Positions 33,791 through 46,326 of a DNA stretch of 64,000 nt are shown here, piece after piece; position 1 is the stretch's first letter; every line of letters begins with the position of its first letter. This stretch comes from Angiostrongylus vasorum (taxonomy: Eukaryota > Nematoda > Chromadorea > Rhabditida > Metastrongylidae), in assembly GCA_018806985.1 (NCBI GenBank), contig JADANN010000098.1:496001-560000 (forward strand). The letters are read 5' to 3'. The notes beneath the pieces were generated by a model. It worked only from the letters and a program-made list of their open reading frames with translations. It searched no databases and was not told the DNA's origin. The position numbers and the translations under genes were made by a program.

Positions 33791-36480
33791 ATTTTATGGT
33801 CTTAAGCTAGTAGTTGTCACGACTTGAGTAGTCGCATCGAATCGAATCCAGTTGATAGTTGAGAGACTCGAGCGAGCGCCAATAAACATTCCATTTCTCC
33901 CTGTCGCGTGCAAGAGTATCCCAGTGAGTTCTGCTCTCTTCAGGACTCGTTGAGAATCATGTCTTTCTTCTAGGGTTTTCGTGAAGAGCTCCAATAATCG
34001 CGTCGATGATCTTTCTGCTGTATGTTTTTGAAATCTCGAGGAATTTAGTTCGGTACTTGTCCAACGGTTGTGGTTTATACGCATTCCATGTCCTGTCTAC
34101 CTTATCTTCTACATTTCGACACATAGAACGGCATCTTCGATTTTTTGTCCTTTCGTCACTTGTGTGGTAGGGCACACTACTGGCATCGTCCTTTCGACCG
34201 CGCATTCTATAACGCTGATAGTTCTCTCACCCTGCCTAAGTAGTGGGCAGGTTCTGACGCTCATCTTAAGCAGAAAGTATCGTGAAGTCGAAAAGGTGTG
34301 CACGGAGTTGGGTGTTCTTTGTTCTCTTCACTACATCCTCGATGCTGTTGAAGGATCCTTAAGCCGCTCGTTTCCCTCTACTCAATTGTAAAGCTAGGTC
34401 GTTCATCATGTTGATTTCCCGACCTACATAGAAGTAGCTGCAACATTCAGGATACCTATTCCGTTGTGCGTGAATGGAGCATGGGTAACAAATCCGTTCC
34501 TCGTGAACATCGTTTTTGTGAGAGTTAGACGAAAATTAACCTTTATACAGGCGTTATCAAAGTCAGCAATCATTTATTCTTCCCAGATAATGCTCTTACT
34601 GTTCTCTTGGGTTTATAAGAGCGATATCGTCAGCAAAGTGAGGATAATGAAACTCCTAATCAGGGATTTTTCACTCCCATGTTGTTCCATTCTAGTTTTC
34701 GCTTGGCGTTCTAAGGGGTGGCGGTGAATGTTTTTTAGCGAGGTGGTATCGCCTTGCCGAACGACTTCTTTGACGTCAATGATCATATCGTCGTAGAATG
34801 GTGATACCTTGGTTGTGAAAATGTACTGAGTAGGGACTCCTTGACTGTCCAGGGCTTCCAAGACTGCATCTATCTCGACTGGATCAAAGGCCTTTTGTAA
34901 ATCGATGAAGGTGAGACAGAGCGGTCTTTTGTACTCTCGCGATACTTCAATGAGCCTTGTTACCGTGTGGATGTGGTCCGTCGTACTAAATCCCTTTCGA
35001 AACCCTGCTTGCTCACATGGCTGTCCTTCGTCCAGTGTTTTGTCGATCCTGTTTAGGATGACTAGAGTGAAAAGTTGTACCCGACAGACAGATTACACAT
35101 TGAGCGATAGTTGCCGATATCATGTAAGTCACCCTTTTTAAACATTAGTACGGTCTTTCTGGTCTTCCATTGAGTAGGGACCTACGTTCAGACGGTAACG
35201 TGTGAAGAGCCGAGCCAGTGTGTTTAGAATGGCGGAAGGCTCTTCATGTGTTCAGATCCTATCCTGTTTAGACCTAGTGTTCGATTTTTCACCGATGAAA
35301 TAGCGTGCCGAATTTCGGAACGGAGAACCGATGGGAATCCGCTATTGCTTTTCTGGAAGCTATAACTGTTCCAGCTGGGCGTCGGAGTGCAATCATCTTG
35401 CTCTTGTAATTGGCGAATTTTCGGTGGGCTTTGCGAATGTTTCTCCCAGCCTCTGCACTTCAACCATAACTGCTGCTGTTCTATCTTTAAGATCCTCTTT
35501 TATCATGTGTCTGTATTGTTTTGCAAGTGTGGACTGAGCTAGCGGTTTCTTTAGCTCGTGTGATTCCATGCTGACGTATTAGCTCGAGTGTTTCTGGAGA
35601 CAGACGTCTTTTGATGACTTTCGATCTTTCAGCTTGGGTAGCGCTGACCTGAAGATGTTGAAAGAGATGATCGTATTCCTCGTCATTGTTATGAAGAACG
35701 GCATCTTCCTAACAGCCTGCTAGTGAACTGGATAAATCATGTCTTGTGGTGGTTCGGGCCTTCATTTTTTTGAATCCAACGGGTTTCTCTCTTTTCTGCG
35801 AAAAGTGGAATTTTGTACGAAGAAGGCGATAGTCTTATGCTGTGTAGAATTTTGGGATAATGGTGACATCGGTTAGGCAAAAACCTTCGGTTTACTATGA
35901 TGTGGTCTATTTCGTTATTGGTACTCTCCAGTGGGAGACTCCCACGTCCAGCTTTGAGGATGGGGCTTCTGGAATTGCAAGTTACCATGGATGGTCTTGG
36001 TCGTCATTATAAACTCGAAATCCGCCCGTCCTGCTCGTTCCATTTTAATCCCTTAATCCCAGTGTGACGTTCTCCATACGTTCTTCTGGGTTCCAATCTT
36101 GGCGTTAAATCTCCAATGATGACCTTGAAGAATGAATGTTCTGCTATGCACAACTCATCTAAGTTCATATAAAGCGTTTTAATTTCGTCTTCGTCATAGC
36201 TTGATGTCGGTGAGTGGACGACGAAGGTGGTCAAGGTTAACATTGATTCTTAACACGTCTCTTTAAACGTATACGCCTGATTCGCGCTGTTAGTTATTCG
36301 AATGAATCGATCTTCATGTTAGGCAGCCTAGAGTGGCACTTAGGTTTTAGCAGCCTCTCCATACTCGTCCTAACTAAAGCCGCCGTATCTGGCGCTCTTT
36401 CGGAGTCAGGGGGAATGAGGTTCGTTTATTTTAATGCGTTTAGCGTTTGATACCCATGTATAGCCTGCTAAGCTCTTAAC
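33790..36480 (-). mobile_element. RTE-like non-LTR retrotransposon, degenerate
   Basis: On the - strand: AP-endonuclease motifs (36007-36243: SPTSSYDEDE, FFKVIIGDLTPRLEPRRT), the end of the nuclease domain (35737-35988: NEIDHIIVNRRF), RT motifs (about 34613-34900: FIDLQKAFDPVEIDAVLEAL, VVRQGDT), and the C-terminal region (33794-34303: ISVIECAVERTM, WNAYKPQ, NHNRWTS). Frameshifts and stops make it a relic. Closest in my reading to the RTE lineage of nematode and platyhelminth LINEs. Confidence 0.7.
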
Positions 36481-37224
36481 GTGAGGGCTGGGTATAAACC
36501 CGCAGGTGGCCTACCAGTCTCTCCCAGAGTAGACGAGGGCGCTTGTTAGAGGCGACTCCTAACCGCCTCCCATATATTTCCCTGACACTTGATTGGAGGC
36601 TTTCGGCCGATTTGATTCGTAGAATACAATTTGCGTAAACGAGAACACACCTATGCACGTATACATGGATACGCCTTCGTAAATACAAAAAGGATGCGCC
36701 AAATCGGCGCGCGGAAACGAGGAGCCCATTTCCTGGATACACATGCTTCTCAGGCAAGTATAAGGTCGCTCTTCGTTCGCGTTCATCCCTTGATCCGCCA
36801 CCTCGCGACGCGCCATGTTGCCTCAGGACTAATCGGCATGAGATTCCTCTACGATGAAGATCCGTGCAGATATGTGATGCATGATTAAAATGTAGGCTGA
36901 ATTACTACAGTTGTTCATCATCGCTCAAAACGAAAAAAAACGAAAACTAGCCTGTTTGCAATAGTTGTCCTGAATGAACTGATTGCTGGACAGCACATTT
37001 CCTTGCGAAATCGGCTACACCTAGGGACGGCGTATGAACGTTAAACAACAACGGTAAAGTAAAAAAGGAAGAATAGCGAAGCGCTTGGTGTCGGCAAAAA
37101 GATTGGATAGCGGGTTGGTGATCATTCTGAATTGCCAACCGGTCATCTTCACCGAGGTGTATGGTTCCATGTGGTATCCGAGTTAGTATGCGTCCACCAC
37201 GGTTTTGTAGGTCGAGTTCTGAGT
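36481..37224. other. Flank of RTE-like fragment
   Basis: Overlapping open frames on both strands (36476-36888) with no motif or splice support; may be 5' LINE sequence. Confidence 0.35.
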
Positions 37225-37470
37225 TAATCTTACAAAACCTAACTTTTATTTAACTTGTAGTAGTTCCTACGAGCGACTTTCTATTAACCTCGGCATTGAT
37301 CAAATAGTTCTCGATATTCTTGTTGAGCACACACGAGGTGTTACGTTATTCTTTATTCCGTTAAAGCTGACGTTTCTGCAGTTTCGCTTTCTTCAGAGCC
37401 GTTTACTACGTGCCTTCCACTGAGGGAGAACAGCTGATCAGAGTCGCATATGGTCGATTTGTCGACTCTG
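37225..37470 (-). mobile_element. Penelope element terminal fragment
   Basis: Begins with the terminal motif (CTTTCTATTAACCTCGGCAT in +), then ACACGAGGTGTTA and the hammerhead at 37365-37400, and ends in sequence like the 11.6 and 40.6 kb arms. Confidence 0.6.
37365..37400 (-). ncRNA. Hammerhead ribozyme, core intact, stem II weakened
   Basis: GGCU, CUGAAGA, GAAA, CGUC, AGCU all present; stem II is reduced to about two G-C pairs by mutations in both arms. Confidence 0.55.
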
Positions 37471-37621
37471 GAATATCGAGAATTACCACTTTAATTTATC
37501 AATTCACTATTTCGAAACATACGCCTACTGAAAAGCCATCTGTTCGATATATTGGTGTCTCGTTCAAGTTTAAGCGTACTAAATTTTAGGATGATTTTTC
37601 TACCTCATAGGCTGCACAGAG

Positions 37622-37900
37622 GGGCGCGTGTGGCGCAGTGGTTGGAGGCGTCCTGCAACACTCATGTGGAATCGATCCCCGTGCTCGTAGTTCACCAAGC
37701 CTTCCATCCCTCTGGGTTCGGTAAATTGGTACCAGACTCGTCTGGGAAGATAGCAACGCTGGCTCGATAGATCGGTAGGCCACTGCGAGTCATTGTAAAG
37801 GCCAGATACGCATCCAATCACCTCTAAACGATGCTTAATGAAGTCTAATCCATGGTGCATCCCTCATGGATTGATCAATGCCGAGAGCTTTATGCTAAAA
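37622..37900 (+). repeat. Family B SINE
   Basis: Head GGCGCGTGTGGCGCAGTGG (A box) and GGAATCGATCCCC (B box); tail GCCGAGAGCTTTATGC. Confidence 0.75.
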
Positions 37901-38661
37901 GTTAAAGCTTTAAAAGCTCTAAAGCTATCTTAAAAGCTAAAGTTTTTAAAGTTAGGCTCTATAATACCCGATACCCTAACTTAAAGAGAAGGACTCACTG
38001 CCTCACTTCTAGCCCTACCTCACGTCTTTCCATCCAAAATCCCTTTGGTCAATGAGAAAACCAACCAGTTACGAATAAACTTCTCGATATCACGCGCCAT
38101 AGCCGCTCGGTTGACTTGCCTCTGTGTCAAATTTCATAAATAACATTTTGGTATGGTTCTATTTGTTTACTGCTTTTGTCGAGGAAGTAGCCATGGCTAG
38201 CTCACTTGGTTCTACTGACTTGGTTACACAAAGGCATATGCTTACTGTTAGTTGGATTCCTGGATGGAAATGTCTTTTCAGCTTGGATAATCCAATTGTG
38301 GCGATCTCATTTACATCATAGTTTAACATCCGAGAACATTTTCGTTCACAATGCGACAACAAACCATTGATAGGCAACCTAGGCTAATGTTGCTAATTGA
38401 GTGTTTAGATGTTGTTTTAGGGTCTGATAAGATTTCGTTATTTTATTTCCTCCGGGATGTTCACTGTGGACATCAAAGATATGTGTTTTCAATGTTGGTT
38501 TGAGATATACAACACTGTATCTGCGACAAAATCATTTATGTTGAGGAAGATTTAAAATTTTTTTAACATGCTAACTTTCCACGTTAGAGAAGACGGCTGG
38601 TACGAGCGAATGTTATTATTTACCCAGGAGGCTTTAGGCGCAAGGCAAAGAAAGAGGGCAA
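37901..38661. other. No feature recognised
   Basis: Starts with imperfect AAAGCT repeats. A 42-codon frame from the ATG at about 38192 has no family or splice evidence. Confidence 0.35.
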
Positions 38662-38910
38662 AGCACTCAGCGTTGATCAATGCCTGAGGGATGCGCCATG
38701 CGTTCGACTTCATTAAGCATCGTTTGGAGGTGGTTGAATGCAAATCTGGCCTTTGCAATGACTCGCGGTGGCCTACCTATATATCGCAGAATTGCTGCTA
38801 TCCTCTCAGACAGATATGGTACCAATTTGCTACCCGGAGGGGAAGAAAGGCTTGGTTGGCCTAAAGTGCGATATCGATCCCATGTGCATTGTGTGGGCGC
38901 CTGTAACGCA
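38662..38910 (-). repeat. Family B SINE, head truncated
   Basis: Tail AAAGCACTCAGCGTTGATC at left, body to CGATATCGATCCCATGTGC; the A-box half is lost or changed. Confidence 0.65.
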
Positions 38911-39779
38911 TGCGCGAAACAAATAGAAGAAAATTTTAGATGTAGAGATTTTTTTGTGACGAAAGGCAATTAGTTTTGCTATCTTAAAGGATCAGGAAGA
39001 TTCCCAAGGTGCTGATCAAGATATGGACACCTAAGAACTGATATCACCTACAATTCCATTGATTCTGAACAAGTATCAAATATTTATTCATTCTTAAAGC
39101 ATCGCCGCTGCCACTTAGTGAATTTCGCTCTTTTGGGACACGAAAAGTTCCACTTTCCATTTTAAGCAAATCGACTGTAGCAGTTTTATGTGGGAGGATA
39201 GCTACTTATTGATTTAGAAACTACTCCATCATGGGTTAGGATCTCGATATACACGCGCGTAATCTTTTAGGGTTAGGAGACGAGTAAGTGTAAAGCATGT
39301 GGTTTACTTGCTAGAGCAACGTCGAAGCATGCACCGTCTGCTGCACAGCCGCTGTTGCTGATTCCAGGTTTCGATTAACTCGATGTTCTGTATACAGTCT
39401 TCATACAGTCAAACAGCTACGCATACAAGCATTAACACAAGTACATACATGCGGAAAGTAATCATATGTCAGTATGATGAAGTAGAGGCAGAAAGCCCAT
39501 CTGCTGAATTCACGAGCGTCTCGGAGAAAGGGCAGAAGAATGCAAACTTTGGAGACGTCGACTGAAGTCGTTCAATGACCAGTAGGTGTACCAGTGATAC
39601 AAGTGGTGCATTTGTGTGCCGTCTTTCCAGTGCTATCAGATACCATTGCTTTCATCACCGACCATTACTTCTATTTCTGTTAGAGGTGCCTCCTCGTCGA
39701 TGATGAAATAGATGGTCTAACTGTTGGTACCCACTGCACAACATTGAGTGTTGGTATCGAGCTTTTTCCTAAAAGTATA
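38911..39779. other. No feature recognised
   Basis: No supported gene or repeat. Confidence 0.4.
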
Positions 39780-39940
39780 ATGTTTTGATATTTGCAAAAC
39801 TCCGGAAAGGACAATAGCGCGTTCGTTCCCCACCGCAGACACCTGCGGTCCAGAGTTTTGCAAATATCTCAGCATTATAGAAGTTATATTTCGCAACATA
39901 CCCTGCCGTTAAAAAGAATAGGCAGGAAATAAAAAGGTTA
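39780..39940 (+). repeat. Family C element, collapsed pair
   Basis: A stub of the left arm (GATATTTGCAAAACTCCGG) joins directly to the right head (GGACAATAGCGCGTTCGTTC) with the centre lost; tail to AATAGGCAGGAAATAAAAAG. Confidence 0.65.
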
Positions 39941-40324
39941 AGATTATGTTTTGCTTAAGTGAAGTAGATTGGTATCGAGATCGTCGACATCTTGCTTGAG
40001 AACTAGTGTTACAGGAGGCGAAACCGGCCATAATGACACAAGAAATGGCGAACGCAAATACATTAACCCATTCCGCCCCCTTACGGACGCTCTAATGCCT
40101 ATAGGGATTTGCACCAAACGACCATATGGACACTGTAGTGTCCATATTCACTCTAGTTGGTTCCAAAGCTTTTTTTAGACCACATTATACATACCTGTCG
40201 AAAGGAGATCGAAATAGGAGGGTTGTGAGCAAGAGAAAACTACTTTCTATATTTAATGATTCACAAGGAACCTTTTTTTCCGAAAAGTTCATTGGCCGGT
40301 AGTTTGACAAACAATTCTTTGTTA

Positions 40325-40930
40325 CAGTTCCCAGGATCGACTTTCTATTAACCTCGGCATTGGAATATGAAAGCGTCGTTTTCTTGTTCAGCAATCGCGA
40401 GGTTGTTAAACAGCGTACATTTACTTCCATGGAAAGACACAATACAGTACAACAGTAGCTGACGTTTCGGCAGTATATAGTACTTTTGGCATTTATCCAA
40501 AATTTTGGATAAATGCCAAAAAACCCTACAATGAATAGCAGGGATGAATGCCCAGAGGTCATACGCGACCTGACCCCGTATGTTCGCATCAATTTCTGAT
40601 GTGGGATGGTGCAGTCATCAACCTTATGCGACCATAATCAGCTGTTCTAATCTTCCTCATGGGAAGGCACGTAAAAAAGCGGTGAGTTTTTTCGAGAAGC
40701 TGTTGACCATGTAATTACCATAGAGTTTTTCGTCTTTTTGTAAGTGTCATTGAAGCGTTTGGCCTAGTAAATTGTATGTCAGTATACCCTTCCAGGCTCT
40801 GAAGAAGGCGATACTGCCGAAACGTCAGCTACTGTTGTATTGTATTGTGTTTTTTCTATGGAAGTAAATGTACGCTGTTTAACAACCTCGCGATTGCTGA
40901 ACAAGAAAACGACGCTTTCAAATTCTTTGT
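40325..40930. mobile_element. Penelope fold-back with intact hammerhead
   Basis: The left arm (about 40325-40500) has only the 3' half of a - hammerhead (GACGTTTCGGCAG). The centre is a short palindrome (TTTATCCAAAATTTTGGATA). The right arm (to about 40920) has GIY-YIG tail codons and the intact + hammerhead, then GAACAAGAAAACGACGC mirroring the left. Confidence 0.65.
40795..40830 (+). ncRNA. Type I hammerhead ribozyme, intact core
   Basis: Stem I GGCU/AGCU, core CUGAAGA, stem II GGC(G)-AUAC-(U)GCC, core GAAA, then CGUC; predicted cleavage 3' of 40826. It belongs to a different PLE subfamily from the 54-57 kb copies and lies in the right arm of a fold-back. Confidence 0.75.
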
Positions 40931-41394
40931 TATTTCGCTTTAATCATTGTAATTTCTGCACAGGTGTCGATCTGAAAAAACCTAAATAGAACCAACATAA
41001 ATTGCAGAGTACTTCCAATTGCTGAGAGCAATGCATTCGCAATATGTACCGTAGTGACACATAGTAAATAGTAGCACGCATATCCTCATGCCTATAGAAC
41101 TATAAGGCAAAGTCACTTCTGCATTCCTATTCATGTTCAGTACCCCTCAAATCCTCTGGTTATTTAGAAAAGATTTTATATCATCAAAAAAATCAGAAAG
41201 TCCGAAGCTGACGTAAAATTGCTCCTGTTCGACTGGGCCAGCCACGAAAAAACGGCCCGTGTAGAATGGGTTGGGACACATCCACATAGTTCACATCAAA
41301 TAGTGGTTGGCATACCCTGAAATCACAGTACTTCTAAGTTAAAGCTGAGATGTTGCTGTCAATGACAATAACCATTGTAGCAGGCTTTACAATC

Positions 41395-41665
41395 ACCGGA
41401 GAAATGATAATGTCCAACTTTTTATTTACTTGCCTGTTATTTCATTTTTCATGGCATGATATTATGTGAAGTACAATGTTGTTGAGAAAAGGTCAAAATC
41501 AGGGACTCAAATGGTGCAGCGGATAACACGTGAGTCATCTGAAAGGGTAATTACGGGTTCGAAGCTCATCTGGAGTTCCGAGCTTTGGTAATGAATTGGC
41601 ATCATTGTGATTGTATTCCATATAATACCCTGCCATGAAAATAAAGTGGTAAGCAGTAAATGAAA
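41395..41665 (+). repeat. tRNA-headed element, family C related
   Basis: AATGGTGCAGCGGATAACAC (A box), TCTGAAAGGG stem and ACGGGTTCGAAGCTC (B box), followed by the family C tail TACCCTGCCATGAAAATAAA. Confidence 0.6.
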
Positions 41666-42869
41666 GATCCAATTATTCCTAGTAGAGCACTATTATGTAG
41701 AGTCAGTATCGCAATAAGTAGACTTGAAATGGAGGAAGCAAACTCTTCGTCACTCATGCGAGACCAATGAAATGTATAGAACGGTTGATTTTTAAACCAT
41801 TGGATTGGTGATTGATTGTAGTACTATACCAATTATGTTCTTTGCAAATTTTCATTTTCATCAGTTGTGGTATACATTTAGATTTGAGCACCTGTTTAAA
41901 ATTACATTCAGTAGCCTCATCAAATGTGAGAAAGTCCACGAAGTACGCGGCTTAGCAGATTTCTGAGCAGATACTGAGCATCGAGACACAATTAGTACGC
42001 ATTTCATTGCTGTGCATACAAAACGACATGTTTCCTCAACTGTGTGTACAAAGAATATTGTTACGGTCAGTATTTAGCGAAGCACCTCTGGAGGAGAAAA
42101 GTAGCCGGATCCATACCTATTTGTAGCATTACGTGGTGGAATATTAAAAAACACGCCAAGAGAGAAGTACGAAAGTCTATCACACCTGCAGAGATTAAGA
42201 AATAGAAGCACCATTCTTCACGATTCTCCGAGATACAGTGCTTTTTCATCAAGAGTCACTTTATTATAGGATATTGTTTTCGAATGGTGCGCGGTCATTG
42301 TTCGAATTGGCTCCAAATTTTTTGTCCTTATCAACTATTTCTAAAACAGTCACGCGCATGATCACGTGCCACGTACTTGAACTTCAAGGTTAACTGCGGT
42401 GTAAGGTTAAACTAGAAAGATTAGGTGGCGAAATATAGAGAGGGGCATTACCACCAATCCCTTTCCCAAAGTTTTCTTCAAGCAAGAATAACCAAATAGC
42501 GAAATTGACCCCGTCTTTCGTTTATTTTCCGGGCGAAGTCCTCCAAATACTTGATCACTATTGACATAAAAATTAAACTCCAACCGTATACACGAGCAAA
42601 CACGTGGTGTGCGCCAAGTTAGATAGCTTATAAATTCGAAATCTATCCGACTAAAAGTGGAGAATTTGTAGTTATTCCCAGTCAGTTGGATGTACAACAG
42701 CAAAACATCTACAGATGTTTCTTTCCATAAACAATCAATCCTCTGAAAAGAAATAAAGAAGTCAATATCGAAAGCTAAATAGGGAGTGGGTCAACGCAGT
42801 AAATGCACAGGTATGGAGTCTTCTATTGTTTTTCAGCTCAAGAATGATCATCTAACTTGTCCTGTCCTG
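41666..42869. other. No feature recognised
   Basis: Short open frames only. Confidence 0.4.
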
Positions 42870-43320
42870 TCACAAGCTTACTGAAACCCATAACCTTACT
42901 CTTACTGATGATTTTGCGTCCATCGACCCGTCATCATTTAGCGTTAGACTTAAAACCAGTTGTATGGGTGAACCAACGGTTAGAATAGCATAGGTGCTGA
43001 ACCTTATCCTCACCCAGTTGTTAAAAGTCACATCAACCCATCTATCTAATACAAAAGTATCCCTAGATCACCTACGGTGCACGTTATAAAAAAAGCACAC
43101 ATGTAGTGGAATCACTCGATGTTACCTCAGTTTATAGTAACATATCAAATGGTTCCTAAATAGAATCCATTTTTGAGCTGCTCATAGAAAATGAAGAGAA
43201 AATAAATATGTATGGCTTGTCCATGCAACAGCTAATGGCTGTCTTAAAACTGTCTTATTTGCTTAATCTTTAGGTAGTCTGGAAGGTATTTCGCACAGAT
43301 TAGGTTTACTCATAGAATCT
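42870..43320 (+). pseudogene. Penelope RT fragment, degenerate
   Basis: Read in + with frame changes, it gives SVRLKTSCMGEPT, LILTQLLK, LSNTKVSLDHLRC, SLDVTSVYSNISNGS, FELLIENEEKINMYGL and QQLMAVLK. These follow the 55566-55958 RT region residue by residue. Stops and frameshifts throughout. Confidence 0.7.
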
Positions 43321-43440
43321 TGCGGGTATTATATCCACGCTTTAACCGACTGAGTTGCGGCAGCTAAACTACTTGCCGCCAGCAGAAGTCGAACCTGCGA
43401 CCTTGTGCTTATTAGATCCACGCTCTAATCCTTATCATTA
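43321..43440 (-). repeat. tRNA-like sequences, probably pseudogene or SINE head
   Basis: On -, GATTAGAGCGTGGATC, then AGCACAAGGTCGCAGGTTCG (T-arm GCAG..CTGC, 43381-43400) and a second D-arm-like CAACTCAGTCGGTTAAAGCG. No full cloverleaf can be closed, so not called a tRNA gene. Confidence 0.4.
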
Positions 43441-43574
43441 TCCTTATCCATGGGACAGGTATATATAGCAAGCCTTACCACAGCCTTTGTGTCCAAAACC
43501 GAAACTCCAGTTCTCAACCATAGACGGTTACTGTACTGTAGATACACAGAGGACTGCTTTAATGTCTAAAGGAT

Positions 43575-43858
43575 AAAAAATAAAGGATAAAGCTCTTGAT
43601 GTTAATCGATCCATGACTGATGCACCATGCATTCGACTTCATTAAGCATCGTTTGGAGGTGATTGAATGCATATCTGACCTTTACAATGATTCGCAGTGG
43701 CCTACCGATGTATCGAGCCAGTGCTTCTATCCTCCGAGACAAGTCTGGTACCAATTTGCCTAAGGGATGGAGGCCTTGGTGGGCCATGGGCGCGAGGATC
43801 GATTCCACCGTGTGTGTTGCAGGGCGCTTCCGACCACTGCGCCACAAGCGCCCTTCTT
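43575..43858 (-). repeat. Family B SINE
   Basis: Tail GGATAAAGCTCTTGATG, body CCGATGTATCGAGCC, head GGCGCTTGTGGCGCAGTGG on -. Confidence 0.75.
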
Positions 43859-44149
43859 TATTGTCTACTCCACATAGTAAGAGACAGACAAATGCTTTGA
43901 ATTCTTTAATAGAGAGTCAGAGTATATAAGACTTACGCGAGAAGAATCTAATGAGAATTGGCTTTCATGTTTAGACTAACAGATTGGTATCGAAAACCAA
44001 TGTTTTCAACCTAAGTAAGATCGCTGTCAAGCTACCCGATATTACAGTGTTTCTAGGACTGCACTTTAACCAGTCGCCAAAAGTTCTGGATCGGAGGAGA
44101 TTTTTCGAAGAAGTCCAACGCTAGTCTACTAGCTTCGGTTGGATGGGAA

Positions 44150-44245
44150 GTGAAGGATTTGCTGGCTCAGAATGGAATGGAACCCGGGCTCAATGCGCGT
44201 AATGAACCATCTGTAACTACTACACCACGCGCTAGCCTACCCGTT
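44150..44245 (-). repeat. tRNA-like SINE head
   Basis: On -, TAGCGCGTGGTGTAGTAGTT (A-box-like) and CCGGGTTCCATTCC (B-box-like) about 40 nt apart. Confidence 0.45.
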
Positions 44246-44359
44246 CATGAACTTAATGTCTCTTTTTTATCCTTGAGAAGTCTAGTGCTGAATTGATGAT
44301 CCTGAATCATGGGTTGGGCATGAGTAGCCCAAGGAACGCGCTCGAACCAACAACTACGT

Positions 44360-45420
44360 GCGTATTAAAGTTCCTCTAACATTTGTACCACACATGTGGT
44401 ACCTACAAGGATACTTGAGCGGCCCGTCTCTACGAGTTGTGAGGACTCCAACACATTCTGTATTCATTTCTTTGCCTCTCAATCGTGTTCCAAAGCGGTG
44501 GTTTGATTCGAGCATGGTTGTGGGCGCGAGTCTCATGCCGTGATCTGCATAACAGCTTCAGTTGCGAGTACAACTGCTTTACTTTAGTTGATCACACGTC
44601 CGCTCAACGTGTAGATGGTCGCCATATGGGGACGAATTCCTCCTCCTGGAGTCAGCGCTACAGTGTTTTTCGTTCATCTGTCCTCTGTTTTTCTCATTAT
44701 ATGGCAAGCCCTATGTTTCTCTATCGATGTGCGTTCTCCTGGGTCTCTAAGATGAGAAAGATTTCTAAGATCGGAGCTTCATTAGCTGTTGTGTATGCTG
44801 GTTATATTGGAAAATCCATCGTTCAAGCGCTCTGTGACTATTGCGTATTATTCTTGTGGCTGAAGCATCGGCCCACGTCTCTACTGAATAACAGAGCGCT
44901 GAAAGAACTGTTGAATTAAAAAGGTGAGCTCGGATTTTCGGGTCCTTCAGTTGGTCGGAGGGTTCATCGAGAGAACCGAATGCGGCCTAAGCTGCTCTCC
45001 TTCTTCTGTCTAATTCCTCCTTCATGTTGTTCTCTATGTTCATTGAACACATAACGTTCGAGGTCGCACCAGGTCGCCCCTTTGTTTTTCATGAACTGGT
45101 TCATCTTCCGATTTATGCGTAGTTCCACTTTTCTTTCTACTTCGTTGAGCTCATTGATTATCGTCTCTGCTTCACTGGTGTTCCTTCAGAAGATGATGAA
45201 GTCATCCACGAAATGAAGGTTTGATAGGAATTCTTCATCATTACGTAAGCTTTCCTCGTCTTGGTTGACTAACTGAATTATCTACTTGCAGCGTTGCAGT
45301 AAATAGCCTTGGCGATAATGTGTCACATTGTCGAAACATCTTTCTCATGGATGTGATTATTTCCGTGATACAGCTTCGATAACAGTCAGCTCATGTGGGA
45401 ATGAGGGGGAATGTAGAACT
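44360..45420 (-). mobile_element. RTE-like LINE 3' fragment, degenerate
   Basis: The - strand at 45060-45240 reads NLHFVDDFIIF (FADD-type catalytic box), SEAETIINELNEVERKVELR, INRKMNQFMKNKGA; from about 44900 down, TQ-rich C-terminal sequence ends GVLTTRRDGPLKYP. The last bases (GACGGGCC...CAAGTATCC) match the 3' end of family A. Confidence 0.65.
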
Positions 45421-45730
45421 GAAAAAGTGGGTGCAACCTGAGAGGAGGGAATTCTAAGTGGTTTTTCTCCGCCAATGACTTTATAGTCCGGGGCGGGAAT
45501 TGGAAAAGATTGGTGTAGAACTTTACCTGCTTCAATCCTATATCATGACGAGTAGTTTTAGTTCTCCCACTTCAGGCGTGATAGCGAAACGTTATATTCG
45601 CATAGGCGCTGATGGCAGTTTTTCGACCGGCTATTTTTTGTGCTGCTTCTAAAAGTTCTTTCTGCCTCTACCAACGTAGATTTTCCAGCAAATCTCTTAT
45701 GCAACTGGCATTTACTCCTAGCCGTATCAA

Positions 45731-45780
45731 GCGTGCCGCAGTAAGATCAGGCCTCGCGTGCCGCAGTAAGATCAGGCCTC
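45731..45780. repeat. Perfect 25-bp tandem duplication
   Basis: The unit begins GCGTGCCGCAGTAAGATC and occurs twice with no difference. Confidence 0.9.
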
Positions 45781-45931
45781 ACTCTCCTTTTCTCGAGCAA
45801 CTCCTCAATGGTAGTAGAATAAATTATTGTAACATTCTATGCTGATAAGCTGCTAATATGAAAGTGACTTAATCCAATGAGGTACTGTGGTCACTTAGCC
45901 GACAGTCTTCAAGTAACTCCAACTACTGAAT

Positions 45932-46326
45932 CCTCCCAACGGTTTGCCGTCTCATCGTGACTAAGAGGTGTTAGTGGATGTCGGGCTGCGATGTACAGCC
46001 GGGGATTCAACGCCCTGACAGGGTCTCCCATGCTGAGAAGGAGTCCAGCGTTTCCATCAGGAGGCTTAGCTAAGAGTAAACCAATACCAATACCAAGAAC
46101 CGCCATCGTCCTGTGATCCAATTAGTCTCATGGTGGCAAATCCCCCTGTGACCCACAACGGCTGTGACTGCCTGTGGTGGTGAAGACCTTGGGCAGACTT
46201 TGGCCGTGCTGACTTCGAGATTCCAGAGAGCCACAATGGCTTAACTAGCAAATCTCCGAAAAAGTGAAGATTATGCTGGGGCCTGCACGACCACTGGGGA
46301 CGGGCCTTTCAAGTATCAAGTAAGTA
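45932..46326 (+). repeat. Family A retroposon
   Basis: Perfect 14-bp target duplication TCCAACTACTGAAT (45918-45931, 46327-46340). The best-bounded copy of the family. Confidence 0.85.

Noticed and set aside
43321..43440. Genuine tRNA gene
   Set aside because: T-arm and D-arm-like parts are present but no acceptor stem or full cloverleaf can be formed.
44485..44919. 144-codon frame on +
   Set aside because: Antisense of the RTE-like LINE C-terminal region.
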